From positions 357,004 to 421,003 of the forward strand of contig JROE01000006.1 in the NCBI GenBank assembly GCA_000783305.1: DNA of 64,000 nucleotides, in the 5' to 3' direction. The notes beneath the pieces are model-generated. The model searched no databases. It was not told the DNA's origin and saw nothing but the letters and a program-made list of their open reading frames with translations. The position numbers and the translations under genes are program-made. Source of the DNA: Sphingobacteriaceae bacterium DW12 (GTDB lineage Bacteria > Bacteroidota > Bacteroidia > Sphingobacteriales > Sphingobacteriaceae). Of this stretch, positions 46,371-55,761 are shown piece after piece (the stretch's first letter is position 1; each line of letters opens with the position of its first letter).

Positions 46371-47363
46371 ATGAAAAGTTCATTTCAAAAAATATATTAT
46401 CTGTATCTATTCACGGGCGTCCTAGCGATTTTCTTGTTGGTGCAATGTGGACTCAAATCATTAACGGTAACTGTACCTACACGTGCTAATGTTGGCGAAC
46501 GTGTGACCTTTACCATGCACAGTGGTGCCGAACCGCGTATTGCCGGTGATGGGAATAGCTATACAACACAACTATTGGCTGGTATAATGGTGCCCAAAAG
46601 CTGGAATGCACGTAAGAATGCCGTACTGACCTTCACTAGCCCCAAGGGCAATGGAAGCCTACGTATGATTGCAGATTCGGAGATTGAGCCAGTCTCAGGA
46701 CTCAATTGGCATCAAGCTGCCAAGAAGATGTTTGGTATAGGTCCTAATTTGATTGATGACTTCGAATGGATCGTTTACAGGAGTGTACAATCATATACGT
46801 TTGTTAATAACGAAGATATAGATTTTGACGTCAAAGTCGACTGCCCAGTCGGGGAAGAGAATATGTTGGTGAGTCTTGGCTTTTATGTAGGGTCTTCTAT
46901 CGAAAATCTGCGACTTGAAGATACAGATTATAAGAAGTATACATTTTCAGAGGCATTTGAAGTTACCGGTGGAGATGGAGACGTGATAGACTTTATCAAT
47001 CCGCAATTGGGAACTGTTCAGCCCGTCAAGAGTCTCGATAATGACATCATTACTCTGACCTTTGATGCCGGTGTAACTGCTACCGTGTTGGATGGGGAAA
47101 ATGATATCTACCTGGAAGTTAGTGCATTTGATTCTCAAGACAAACTGATTGGTCAAATTAAGGAAAAAACAGCTACTACAAAGTTGAAGGCCATTGGTGG
47201 TAAGCGATATTTGCTAGATCTATGGCCGCGCGGATACTTTGGTCTAAAGAAAGGAACAAGTATTTCTCGTTTGACGTATTTCTACACGGATAAAACGGGG
47301 AAAAAAGTTGTTGGATATGGAAACACTAACGAGCCGTTCAAATATACATTCCGTTGTGACTAA
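46371..47363 (+). CDS. Surface lipoprotein, DUF4961-like
   Basis: The protein is 330 residues with lipoprotein-type signal FLLVQC (Cys26). The N-terminal part (about 30-170) is beta-rich and may be Ig-like (TVTVPTRANVGERVTFTMHSG). The rest includes GDVIDFINPQLGTVQPVKSLDNDIITLTFDAG, which resembles DUF4961-containing proteins from Sus loci. I am only moderately sure of the family. It lies 5 bases after the DUF5004-like gene and 44 bases before SusC, so it is probably a glycan-binding accessory of this system. Confidence 0.55.
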   Translation: MKSSFQKIYYLYLFTGVLAIFLLVQCGLKSLTVTVPTRANVGERVTFTMHSGAEPRIAGDGNSYTTQLLAGIMVPKSWNARKNAVLTFTSPKGNGSLRMIADSEIEPVSGLNWHQAAKKMFGIGPNLIDDFEWIVYRSVQSYTFVNNEDIDFDVKVDCPVGEENMLVSLGFYVGSSIENLRLEDTDYKKYTFSEAFEVTGGDGDVIDFINPQLGTVQPVKSLDNDIITLTFDAGVTATVLDGENDIYLEVSAFDSQDKLIGQIKEKTATTKLKAIGGKRYLLDLWPRGYFGLKKGTSISRLTYFYTDKTGKKVVGYGNTNEPFKYTFRCD

Positions 47364-47407
47364 CAGGATGTAAGATAGACCAAGTAAAAAACCTAATTAA
47401 CTTGAAT

Positions 47408-50400
47408 ATGTTGAATCATGCTATAAAAAAATATGCAATAAGTATGCTCCTCATGTGTGCAGGTGGTACTATTGCCCAAGCGAATACTTTTTCATCGATA
47501 GGGAATAAATCGACGTATTATACAGTCCAGAGAACGGGACCTATTCGGGTATTGGACGAGCACGGCAAACCTTTGGAAGGCGCCAATATCTATTCACAGC
47601 AACAATTGCTACTCGGCACAACAGATGAGGAGGGAAAGAGCGAGATTGCGTTTACGGATGCCGAAATGAAGATACTGATTTCTTATCCCGGGTATTATAC
47701 CAAGACGATTAAGATAAATGGGGTTACGACAGTTTCGTTGACTCCTCATTATCTGGCACAGGACTCATTGGTAAATGTCCTATACGATAAGCGTCAAAAA
47801 AATAGCTTGCTGGGATCGGTTGCTGTGGTTTATAACAGTCAACTGAAAGGCACCCCAACACCGTTGTACTTGAATGCTTTGACTGGTAGACTACCAGGGT
47901 TTTATACTCAAGAGACGAATGGTTTTCGCACGCCTCGATCTACGGCTATTACTTCTTTAGATTTGGCAGGTTCGTTGCCCACTAACGCAACTAAATATAG
48001 TTCGAGCATCAGTGACAATACAGAGGTAGCCTTTCATTTACGTGGACAGAATCCTGTCACTATCATTGATGGTGTACAGCGTGAAATTTATTCCATAGAT
48101 CCTGAAAGTATTGAATCCATAACAGTTGCCAAAGACGCCTTGTCATCGCTCTTGTTGGGGCAACGGAGCTCACGAGGTGTGCTACAGATAACGACAAAAA
48201 AGGGAAGACCAGGACCTCCACGGATATCATTCACCGCTCAACACGGGCTACAAAATGCATTGAAGCAGCCCAAACCCTTGGAGGCTGGTCAATATGCTTA
48301 CCTCTACAATGAAGCGCTTTTGAATAGCGGTCGTCAACCTATCTATACTCAAGAAGACTTTGACGCTTTCCAAAACGGGACTTCACCATTGATCTACCCC
48401 AATGTGAATTGGTACGATGCAGTACTTCGGGATAATAATCCGATTAGTAAGTATAATCTGGGCGTAAATGGAGGGATTAAAAATGCTCGTTACGCCTTTT
48501 CACTTAGCTACTTAAGGCAAGATGGAATGTTTAAATCATCTGATGAGTTTGATTACGAGACCAATTTAAATCAGGGCAGGTATTTGATCAATAGTGCAAT
48601 TGATGTGGATGTGAACAGTGACTTTACCATTGGTTTACAGCTTTTTGGACGTATTCAGGATGGGCGTCAGCCGGGTGCGGGAAGCCAAAATATACTCCAA
48701 TCGCTATATAGTACTCCTAATAATGCCTATCCAATCTTTAACAACGATGGTTCTTATGGGGGATCGTCAGTATATCGTACCAACCTTTATCAACAAGTGA
48801 CGGGATCTGGATATTTATTAGACAATACACGTGACCTGTTGGCTAATCTGGATTTGCACTATAAGTTTGATAAATGGTTGCCCGGTTTGTATGCAAAAGG
48901 AAAGGTCAACGTATCGGCGACATCGTCAAGTTTTATCGACCGTAACCGCAAGCAACCTGTCTATGACGTCCGTTACAACGATCAAGGTGAGTTGATATAT
49001 GTGCGTTACGGTAACATAGCTGATCAACCGAATTCGTTTGCGAGTACGTCAACGGCTAACTTTTTCTATTTTCAAGCGGCATTGGGCTATGATAAGCAAA
49101 TCGATGGGGACCATAAGGTCGGAGCTAAATTGTTTTTTGATCGGCAAAATGCGAATTATCAATTTGATTTACCGGCCACTTATACCAATATGGCGGCTAC
49201 AGCTGATTATGTTTATAAACAGAAATATTTCGCAGAGTTGGCAATCAACTATTCTGGCTTTAACCGTTTTCAACCGGGACGTCGATATGGTTTGTTTTAT
49301 GCTGTAGGACTTGGTTGGGATGTTGCACGAGAAGATTTTCTTCAAGATCAGTCTGACTGGTTGGACCAATTGAAATTTCGTGCTGTGTATGGTCGTACAG
49401 GTAATACCAATGAGGGGGCGCTGGGTTATTATAGCTGGCGAGCCTCATATGGACAGGATGGTAACAACGGATACAATTTTGGTTCAGAATATTCATACGT
49501 GAATAGTATTGCTGAAAAAGGATTGGCAAATATTGATGCAACTTGGGAGAAAGGTGATAAATTCAATCTTGGACTAGATGCATCTTTTTGGAAGTCTAAG
49601 GTTACGCTATCTGCTGAATACTTTCGGGATAACTATTTTGATTTGCTACAACAGCGCGGATCTACCATTGATTTGATAGGTATTGGTTATCCGAATGAGA
49701 ATATCGGAAAAAATTTATATGTAGGTCAGGAGTTAAGTGTTAGCTATCAAAATCGATTGGAGAGCTTCAACTATTTCATCACTGCCAATGCCTCCCGTAT
49801 GAAGACGGAGGTACGATATATGAATGAGGTTTTCCAAAAGTACGAATGGAATCGTCGTACGGGTATGCCAGTGGGGCAGACTTTTGGGTATCTAGCAAAT
49901 GGTCTGATTCAAACTCAGGAAGAGGCGAATGCAGCCCCACGTTTAGATGGTGATGCGGTGCAGCCAGGTGATGTACGGTTGATTGATTTAAATGGTGATG
50001 GTCTCATCAATATTTACGATCAAACGGCTATTGGCAATATCGATCCAATCATATACTATGGGGCTACACTAGGTTTCAATTATTCAGGTTTCGATTTTAG
50101 CATACTCTTTCAAGGGGTAGCCAATCGAAGCTACCAACAGACGGACTATTCATTTGGTACTAGTGGCGACGGACAGGGGTACGATTTCCTTCTAGGACGT
50201 TGGACACCAGAGACCAGCATTACCGCGACTTATCCAAGACTTACAATAGGGCCTGACCCGACCAATACACCAAATTTCAACAATTCAAGTTATTGGACAC
50301 GTTCGGGCGATTATCTACGCATTCGCAATGTAGATTTGGGTTATACCTTACCCTCCATCATTACCCGGAAGATTAATGTGTCTACTCTACGAATTTTTGC

Positions 50401-50518
50401 AAATGCCCAAAACCTATTTACAACTACTCCCTACAGCAGACTGGATCCAGAAATCAATGGAAACGGTGCATATCCAGCACAACGAACTATCAGCTTGGGT
50501 GTCAACATCAAATTATAG
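47408..50518 (+). CDS. SusC-family TonB-dependent transporter, atypical plug
   Basis: The protein is 1036 residues from ATG 47408, with signal MLNHAIKKYAISMLLMCAGGTIAQA; an in-frame TTG lies 6 bases upstream. After a short extension comes a carboxypeptidase-D-like domain (IRVLDEHGKPLEGANIY), then a plug domain with NPVTIIDGVQREIYSIDPESIESITVAKDAL and SSRGVLQITTKKG. The usual plug opening of the VVVGYGT type is replaced (SVAVVYNSQLKGTPTPLYLNA), and it has a longer loop before the DG motif. The barrel ends in AQRTISLGVNIKL. It pairs by order with the SusD at 50537, 18 bases downstream. Confidence 0.93.
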   Translation: MLNHAIKKYAISMLLMCAGGTIAQANTFSSIGNKSTYYTVQRTGPIRVLDEHGKPLEGANIYSQQQLLLGTTDEEGKSEIAFTDAEMKILISYPGYYTKTIKINGVTTVSLTPHYLAQDSLVNVLYDKRQKNSLLGSVAVVYNSQLKGTPTPLYLNALTGRLPGFYTQETNGFRTPRSTAITSLDLAGSLPTNATKYSSSISDNTEVAFHLRGQNPVTIIDGVQREIYSIDPESIESITVAKDALSSLLLGQRSSRGVLQITTKKGRPGPPRISFTAQHGLQNALKQPKPLEAGQYAYLYNEALLNSGRQPIYTQEDFDAFQNGTSPLIYPNVNWYDAVLRDNNPISKYNLGVNGGIKNARYAFSLSYLRQDGMFKSSDEFDYETNLNQGRYLINSAIDVDVNSDFTIGLQLFGRIQDGRQPGAGSQNILQSLYSTPNNAYPIFNNDGSYGGSSVYRTNLYQQVTGSGYLLDNTRDLLANLDLHYKFDKWLPGLYAKGKVNVSATSSSFIDRNRKQPVYDVRYNDQGELIYVRYGNIADQPNSFASTSTANFFYFQAALGYDKQIDGDHKVGAKLFFDRQNANYQFDLPATYTNMAATADYVYKQKYFAELAINYSGFNRFQPGRRYGLFYAVGLGWDVAREDFLQDQSDWLDQLKFRAVYGRTGNTNEGALGYYSWRASYGQDGNNGYNFGSEYSYVNSIAEKGLANIDATWEKGDKFNLGLDASFWKSKVTLSAEYFRDNYFDLLQQRGSTIDLIGIGYPNENIGKNLYVGQELSVSYQNRLESFNYFITANASRMKTEVRYMNEVFQKYEWNRRTGMPVGQTFGYLANGLIQTQEEANAAPRLDGDAVQPGDVRLIDLNGDGLINIYDQTAIGNIDPIIYYGATLGFNYSGFDFSILFQGVANRSYQQTDYSFGTSGDGQGYDFLLGRWTPETSITATYPRLTIGPDPTNTPNFNNSSYWTRSGDYLRIRNVDLGYTLPSIITRKINVSTLRIFANAQNLFTTTPYSRLDPEINGNGAYPAQRTISLGVNIKL

Positions 50519-50536
50519 ACCTTAGTCACTACAAAT

Positions 50537-52216
50537 ATGAATTATATAAATCTAACAGGGTTCGGCTTATTAATGATGATGTTTACCTTCTCTTGTAAGA
50601 GTGACCTCGAAACAGAACCTATCGAACTACAGACCTTGGATCAAGTATTTGATAAGCGTGACTCCGCAGGTGTCAATGCGAATCGCTTTCTTGCAGACTG
50701 TTATCGCTTTTTACCCAGTACAGGGAATCGGGTTGGCGGTGATTATTTGGATGCCGCTACCGACGATGCCGTATCCTCAAATCCGACCAATACCTCCGTG
50801 CAGCAACTTGCTACGGGATCCTATACTTCCGATAGTTACCAAGATAATCTATGGGCTACATGCTATCAAGGTATCCGACGTACAACCATATTTATAACCA
50901 ATATTGATAATGTTCCACTTAAAGGACAATTGGAAAATGGCACATCCTTTAATAAAGTATGGAAAGCAGAGGCCCGTTTCTTGAGGGCGATGTTCTATTT
51001 TGAACTGGTGAAGCGTTATGGAGGCGTTCCATTATTGGGAGATAAGGTATATCAATTGAACGATGATATCGAGCTACCTCGTAATACTTTTGACGAATGT
51101 GTATCGTTTATCGTACAAGAATGCGATGTTATTCGTGATAGTTTGCGCATAGATCCGATGAATCTTCAGTTTTTCGGAAGACCCACGAATGCAGCGGCTA
51201 TGGCATTGAAATCGAGGATACTTTTGTATGCGGCTAGTCCATTGTTCAACGGCGGAAATATTGATGCAGGAAATGTCTTGACTGGATACACCGATTTTTC
51301 ATCGAACCGTTGGCAAGCAGCTGAAAATGCTGCGAAAGCTATTATTGATCTGGGACTTTATAAATTGGAACCCAATTTTGCCGAAGTATTCACCACCCGT
51401 AATATGGAACGTATCTTCTCCAAGCAAGGAGACAATAATACGAGCGTAGAAAACAACAATGGACCAATAGGGTATTCTGCTGGTGTCAACAACGGTCGGA
51501 CAAGTGCTACTCAAGAGTTGGTCGATGCTTTTGGCATGAGCAATGGACTGGATATTAGCGATCCTAGTTCCGGCTATGACGCGAATAATCCATATATAGG
51601 TCGAGACCCGCGATTCTACGCAACGATTTTCTATAATGGTGTAATGTGGTTGAATCGTCCTGTCCAAACTTTTGAAGGTGGAGCTGATAAGCCCGGAGGT
51701 TCGGTTCAACAAACCAAAACCAGTTATTATGTTCGCAAGTTTATGGGCAATTTTGAAACTGCCACCAACTATAGCAATGTGAATCATGACTTCATCTTGT
51801 TTCGTTATGCAGAGACCCTATTGAATTATGCGGAGGCTCGTAATGAACGATTGGGCAGTCCAGATGTTGGTGTGTATCAAGCTGTAGAGGAAATACGCAA
51901 ACGGGCAGGTTTGACTCCTTTCGAATTACCTACGGGTATGAGTCAGCGGCAAATGCGTGTGGTTATCCAACAGGAACGACGAAAGGAAATGGCTTTCGAA
52001 GAACAACGTTTTTATGATGTGAGAAGGTGGAAAACGGCAGAAGTCGATTTTAACAAAGATCTGCATGCAGCAATCATTTATCAGACTGGCACTGGCACAA
52101 TTCGCCAAACTGCGCCGATATTGAAAATGAAATTTGAGAAGAAAATGTATTTGGCACCGATACCATTTACCGAGGTTATTAAAAACCCTCAAATGGTACA
52201 GAATCCGGGCTGGTAA
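50537..52216 (+). CDS. SusD-family glycan-binding lipoprotein
   Basis: The protein is 559 residues with lipoprotein signal FTFSC (Cys20). SusD features: WATCYQGIRRTTIFITNIDNV, AEARFLRAMFYFELVKRYGGVPLLGD, RYAETLLNYAEARNERL, QERRKEMAFEEQRFYDVRRWKTAE and the terminal MVQNPGW. It is placed between two SusC genes; convention pairs it with the upstream one. It resembles the SusD at 44183 in length and motifs, which suggests an old duplication within the locus. Confidence 0.94.
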   Translation: MNYINLTGFGLLMMMFTFSCKSDLETEPIELQTLDQVFDKRDSAGVNANRFLADCYRFLPSTGNRVGGDYLDAATDDAVSSNPTNTSVQQLATGSYTSDSYQDNLWATCYQGIRRTTIFITNIDNVPLKGQLENGTSFNKVWKAEARFLRAMFYFELVKRYGGVPLLGDKVYQLNDDIELPRNTFDECVSFIVQECDVIRDSLRIDPMNLQFFGRPTNAAAMALKSRILLYAASPLFNGGNIDAGNVLTGYTDFSSNRWQAAENAAKAIIDLGLYKLEPNFAEVFTTRNMERIFSKQGDNNTSVENNNGPIGYSAGVNNGRTSATQELVDAFGMSNGLDISDPSSGYDANNPYIGRDPRFYATIFYNGVMWLNRPVQTFEGGADKPGGSVQQTKTSYYVRKFMGNFETATNYSNVNHDFILFRYAETLLNYAEARNERLGSPDVGVYQAVEEIRKRAGLTPFELPTGMSQRQMRVVIQQERRKEMAFEEQRFYDVRRWKTAEVDFNKDLHAAIIYQTGTGTIRQTAPILKMKFEKKMYLAPIPFTEVIKNPQMVQNPGW

Positions 52217-52246
52217 TTCAATTAATTTCTATTAGTGAACATACGC

Positions 52247-55200
52247 ATGAAAAAGGCTATATATCTACTACTATTTATATTTAGTATTCCACTCCTTAGC
52301 ATGGCACAAGGCGTGGTCTCGGGGTCGGTCAAGAATACTTCAGGTCCATTGGCAGGGGTGACCATTCTTGAAAAAGGAGTTAACAATCAAACCCAAACCG
52401 ACCAAAATGGGCGATTTACACTACAGCTCCGAGGGAGCAAAACCATTATATTCCGTAGTATAGGCTATACTACGCAAGAGCGACAGGTTATAGGTGGCGA
52501 AAACTTGGAGATTATACTCCAATCTAATAGTCAAGATATCAATGAAGTGGTGGTTGTGGGCTTTGGTACGACTAAGAAACTGACGAGTACTGGAGCTGTA
52601 AGCTCAATAAAAGGGGCTGAAATAAGACAAGTGCCCACTTCCAGTGTTCAGAATGCACTTTCTGGAAGACTACCTGGCTTTGTATCCGTACAACGCTCAG
52701 GCCAACCCGGACGTGATGCTTCGGATTTTTATATTCGGGGAGTAAGCTCCCTTAATCCGGATGGCAATCAACCCCTCATTATCGTGGATGATATTGAGTA
52801 CACCTACGAGCAATTATCGCAGATTAATATGAATGAAATCGAAAGCATATCCATATTAAAAGATGCCTCCACTACGGCAGTGTTTGGAATCAAGGGTGCA
52901 AACGGGGTATTGGTGGTTAAAACCCGTCGTGGAGAATCGGGTAAGCCCAAGATCAATGTCCGTTTGGAGTCAGGAATGCAGAGTCCTGTCAGCAAACTTG
53001 ATTTTCTCAATGCCTACGAGAGTGCATTGTTGTGGAATGAGGCCATTACCAATACAGTGGGTGATAATACCTATCAACCGTTTAATTCTGAGTCTTTGGA
53101 GCATTTCCGGCTCAGGGATGATCCTTACGGCCATCCGGATATGAATTGGTATAAGGAGATTTTTAAGCCGAGCAGCTTGCAATACAACAGTAATGTGGAT
53201 ATCTCCGGTGGAAGCCAAAGCATCAAGTACTTCATTTCGGGTGGGGCCTTCTCGCAAGATGGCAACCTCTACAATTTTGAAAATGAAGGCGATAATGTCA
53301 ATAACAACTATTACTATCGTCGATTTAATCTGCGGTCCAATCTAGATGTGCAGGCTACCAAGAGCTTAAAATTGCGAATGGATTTTAGGGCAAACTTCAA
53401 CAATATCAATAATCCACGAGCTGGAAATATTGTAGGTGAGGTGTTCAATTTCAATAAAATACGTCCTTGGTCAGCTCCATTTCTAAATCCTAACGGTTCG
53501 TATGCTTATGCAAATGATACGCAAGAGCTTTTGCCCACTATCAATGCTCGGTTGGCTACCTCTGGTTACACCCTAAATCGTCGAAATGATATCAATATAC
53601 TTTTTGGAGGTACGCAGGAGTTGGACGTATTGACGAAGGGACTTTCTCTCTCGACACGTATTGCTTATGCAAGCATTGAATCCAATGGCCGTGAACAAGG
53701 GCGGGATCAAATTCCGGTCTACAGGTATTTTCCCGAAACTGGAAATTATCAATTAAAAGGTGGCGCCCCCTATGTATTGGAAAACTATACCCTACGGGCA
53801 TACCAAGGAGATTATAACAGTCGGGTAAATGTGCAAGCCAACTTGAACTATACCCGTGCATTTGGCAGTCACCGAGTCAACACCTTATTCCTGTATAATC
53901 GAGAGTCCTATAAGACAAAGGGGGATAAGATGACCAATTGGATTCCACAAAACTTTCAAGGTTTTACTTTCCGTACGGGGTATGATTATCAGGAGAAGTA
54001 TCTAGTAGACGTTACGTTAGCTTATAACGGGTCAGATCGCTTTCAGGCTAGTAAACGCTATGGGGTATTTCCCGCTATATCTGCAGGTTATAACCTCGCT
54101 AAAGAGAATTTTTTCAAAGATCGGTTTGATTTCGTGGATTTATTTAAGTTACGCACTTCCTATGGAATTGTGGGGTCGGATAAAGTGGCGGGCGATCGTT
54201 ATCTCTATCAACAAGTCTACAACGAAGGAGGAGGATATTCTTTTGGAGAAACTCATCAGCCTTCGGGAACCATATTTGAAGGAAACCTTGGCAACAGTAA
54301 TGTGACGTGGGAAAAGCAAAAATCATTCGACGTCGGCTTGGATATTAGTTTGTTGAATAATAAATTTTCGTTGGTCTTGGATTATTTCAATAATATCCGA
54401 TATGATCAATTGGTGACTTCGCAATCGTTACCCATACTCATTGGTGTGGGAGTCTCGCCTACCAATATAGCACGCGTACGAAATCGAGGTATGGAATTTG
54501 AGCTCAGTTACAATGACAATGTTGGCGATTTTAACTACAATGTCAAAGGTGTGTTGACCTATTTCAAAAACAAAATCTTGTTTCAAGACGAACCGATGCC
54601 CGCTTTCCCGTGGTTGCAGGTGACTGGACGTCAGGTCAATCAACCATTTGGCTATGTCTATGATGGATTTTATACGGCTGATAATTTAGAGCTCAGCCCT
54701 AAACCAGCGGGTGCATATGAGGTTCAAGCAGGCGATCTTCGCTACAAGGATTTGAATGGAGATGGCATTATCGACGATTATGATCGAACAGCCATTGGTA
54801 AACCGAATATTCCAAATACTAGCTTTGGCTTGACATTGGGGGGGAGTTATAAAGGATTTAGCTTTAGTGCTCTATTGCAAGGGACCACAGGCTATAGCTT
54901 CAGTGTACAGGGAGCAGGTATTGAACCCTTCCAGAGCCAGTTTCAACCCATACATCAGGAGCGTTGGACCCCTGGGACCGCCGCTACTGCGAAGTTTCCC
55001 CGACTAACGACCAATCCGACAACAATCAACAGTCCCTCTTCCTATATGTCTGATTTTTGGTTGATAAACGCGACCTATTTGCGATTAAAATCAGTTGAAT
55101 TAGGATACCAATTGCCAGAGCGTTGGTTACCTTTTAAGATGAATAACGCTCGGTTATATTTGAGTGCATACAATTTGTTCACGTGGACAAATTACTCACT

Positions 55201-55294
55201 CTATCAGCAGGATCCCGAAGTGACCTCTAATACCGCAGGGGATGCCTACCAAAATCAACGTGTAATTAATCTCGGTGTGTCAATAGGACTTTAA
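52247..55294 (+). CDS. SusC-family TonB-dependent transporter, last in cluster
   Basis: The protein is 1015 residues from ATG 52247 (signal MKKAIYLLLFIFSIPLLSMA-Q); the in-frame GTG 12 bases upstream is less likely. Order: carboxypeptidase-D-like domain (VSGSVKNTSGPLAGVTI), NEVVVVGFGTTKK, plug with PLIIVDDIEYTYEQLSQIN and AVFGIKGANGVLVVKTRRG, then a barrel ending in RVINLGVSIGL. It is a classical SusC by these motifs. No SusD follows: the stop is 24 bases before a terminator. Its partner is presumably the SusD at 44183, at the other end of the gene set. Confidence 0.94.
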   Translation: MKKAIYLLLFIFSIPLLSMAQGVVSGSVKNTSGPLAGVTILEKGVNNQTQTDQNGRFTLQLRGSKTIIFRSIGYTTQERQVIGGENLEIILQSNSQDINEVVVVGFGTTKKLTSTGAVSSIKGAEIRQVPTSSVQNALSGRLPGFVSVQRSGQPGRDASDFYIRGVSSLNPDGNQPLIIVDDIEYTYEQLSQINMNEIESISILKDASTTAVFGIKGANGVLVVKTRRGESGKPKINVRLESGMQSPVSKLDFLNAYESALLWNEAITNTVGDNTYQPFNSESLEHFRLRDDPYGHPDMNWYKEIFKPSSLQYNSNVDISGGSQSIKYFISGGAFSQDGNLYNFENEGDNVNNNYYYRRFNLRSNLDVQATKSLKLRMDFRANFNNINNPRAGNIVGEVFNFNKIRPWSAPFLNPNGSYAYANDTQELLPTINARLATSGYTLNRRNDINILFGGTQELDVLTKGLSLSTRIAYASIESNGREQGRDQIPVYRYFPETGNYQLKGGAPYVLENYTLRAYQGDYNSRVNVQANLNYTRAFGSHRVNTLFLYNRESYKTKGDKMTNWIPQNFQGFTFRTGYDYQEKYLVDVTLAYNGSDRFQASKRYGVFPAISAGYNLAKENFFKDRFDFVDLFKLRTSYGIVGSDKVAGDRYLYQQVYNEGGGYSFGETHQPSGTIFEGNLGNSNVTWEKQKSFDVGLDISLLNNKFSLVLDYFNNIRYDQLVTSQSLPILIGVGVSPTNIARVRNRGMEFELSYNDNVGDFNYNVKGVLTYFKNKILFQDEPMPAFPWLQVTGRQVNQPFGYVYDGFYTADNLELSPKPAGAYEVQAGDLRYKDLNGDGIIDDYDRTAIGKPNIPNTSFGLTLGGSYKGFSFSALLQGTTGYSFSVQGAGIEPFQSQFQPIHQERWTPGTAATAKFPRLTTNPTTINSPSSYMSDFWLINATYLRLKSVELGYQLPERWLPFKMNNARLYLSAYNLFTWTNYSLYQQDPEVTSNTAGDAYQNQRVINLGVSIGL

Positions 55295-55317
55295 TCGTTA
55301 AGTTAGTTTGTAAGTTG

Positions 55318-55355
55318 AGCGCTTAAAAACAGGATATCGTTTTTAGGCGCTTTTT
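55318..55355 (+). terminator. Terminator of the large mannosidase/Sus locus
   Basis: Arms 55318-55330 and 55339-55351 pair over 13 bp with one G-T wobble, around an 8-base loop, followed by a T5 run. Confidence 0.85.
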
Positions 55356-55411
55356 ATGAATTTGACCCAGATAATCGAGCACATCTCAGTTAACGCGTCT
55401 CTGGAAATAGC

Positions 55412-55660
55412 TCAAATATTTCGTGTTTTCAACTCTTGTTTGATATCCTTTATTCTCTTTAGGCTTATAATAACAATTGGGGATAGTGCAAATGGTATGG
55501 CTACTAATGCGGAGAAGGCCTTTGTTACGGATATATATGTTCCCATGGCTAGTAATACTATTAACAGTATAGTTAGCATTAGACTAATGGTTACCATCTT
55601 TTTTTTGTCGTCCAGTAACTCTTCATTAGTCATTTTGTCCACTGTCTTTTTATTGTTCAT
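55412..55660 (-). CDS. Small two-helix membrane protein
   Basis: The protein is 82 residues from ATG 55660. It has a charged N-terminus (NKKTVDKMTNEELLDDKKKM), two hydrophobic helices (VTISLMLTILLIVLLAMGTYI and AFSALVAIPFALSPIVIISL) and a basic tail (KRIKDIKQELKTRNI). I do not recognise a family. An extended frame upstream is not needed and overlaps the neighbouring gene. It starts about 100 bases after the glutathionylspermidine-synthase-like gene and may belong to that operon. Confidence 0.6.
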   Translation of the reverse strand: MNNKKTVDKMTNEELLDDKKKMVTISLMLTILLIVLLAMGTYISVTKAFSALVAIPFALSPIVIISLKRIKDIKQELKTRNI

Positions 55661-55761
55661 TTTTATTTTTTGAGGTTGGTGTCGTTTGATGAATATATAA
55701 TATACACACGACAAGCAAAAATGTTTAAAAAGATGATTGCCAAATAATCCTCTAACTATTT

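Noticed and set aside
51299..51787. 162-codon minus-strand frame inside SusD.
   Set aside because: Antisense shadow; no signal, motif or start context.
55356..55673. 105-codon plus-strand hydrophobic frame.
   Set aside because: It mirrors the small membrane protein on the other strand, which has the better start and charge pattern.
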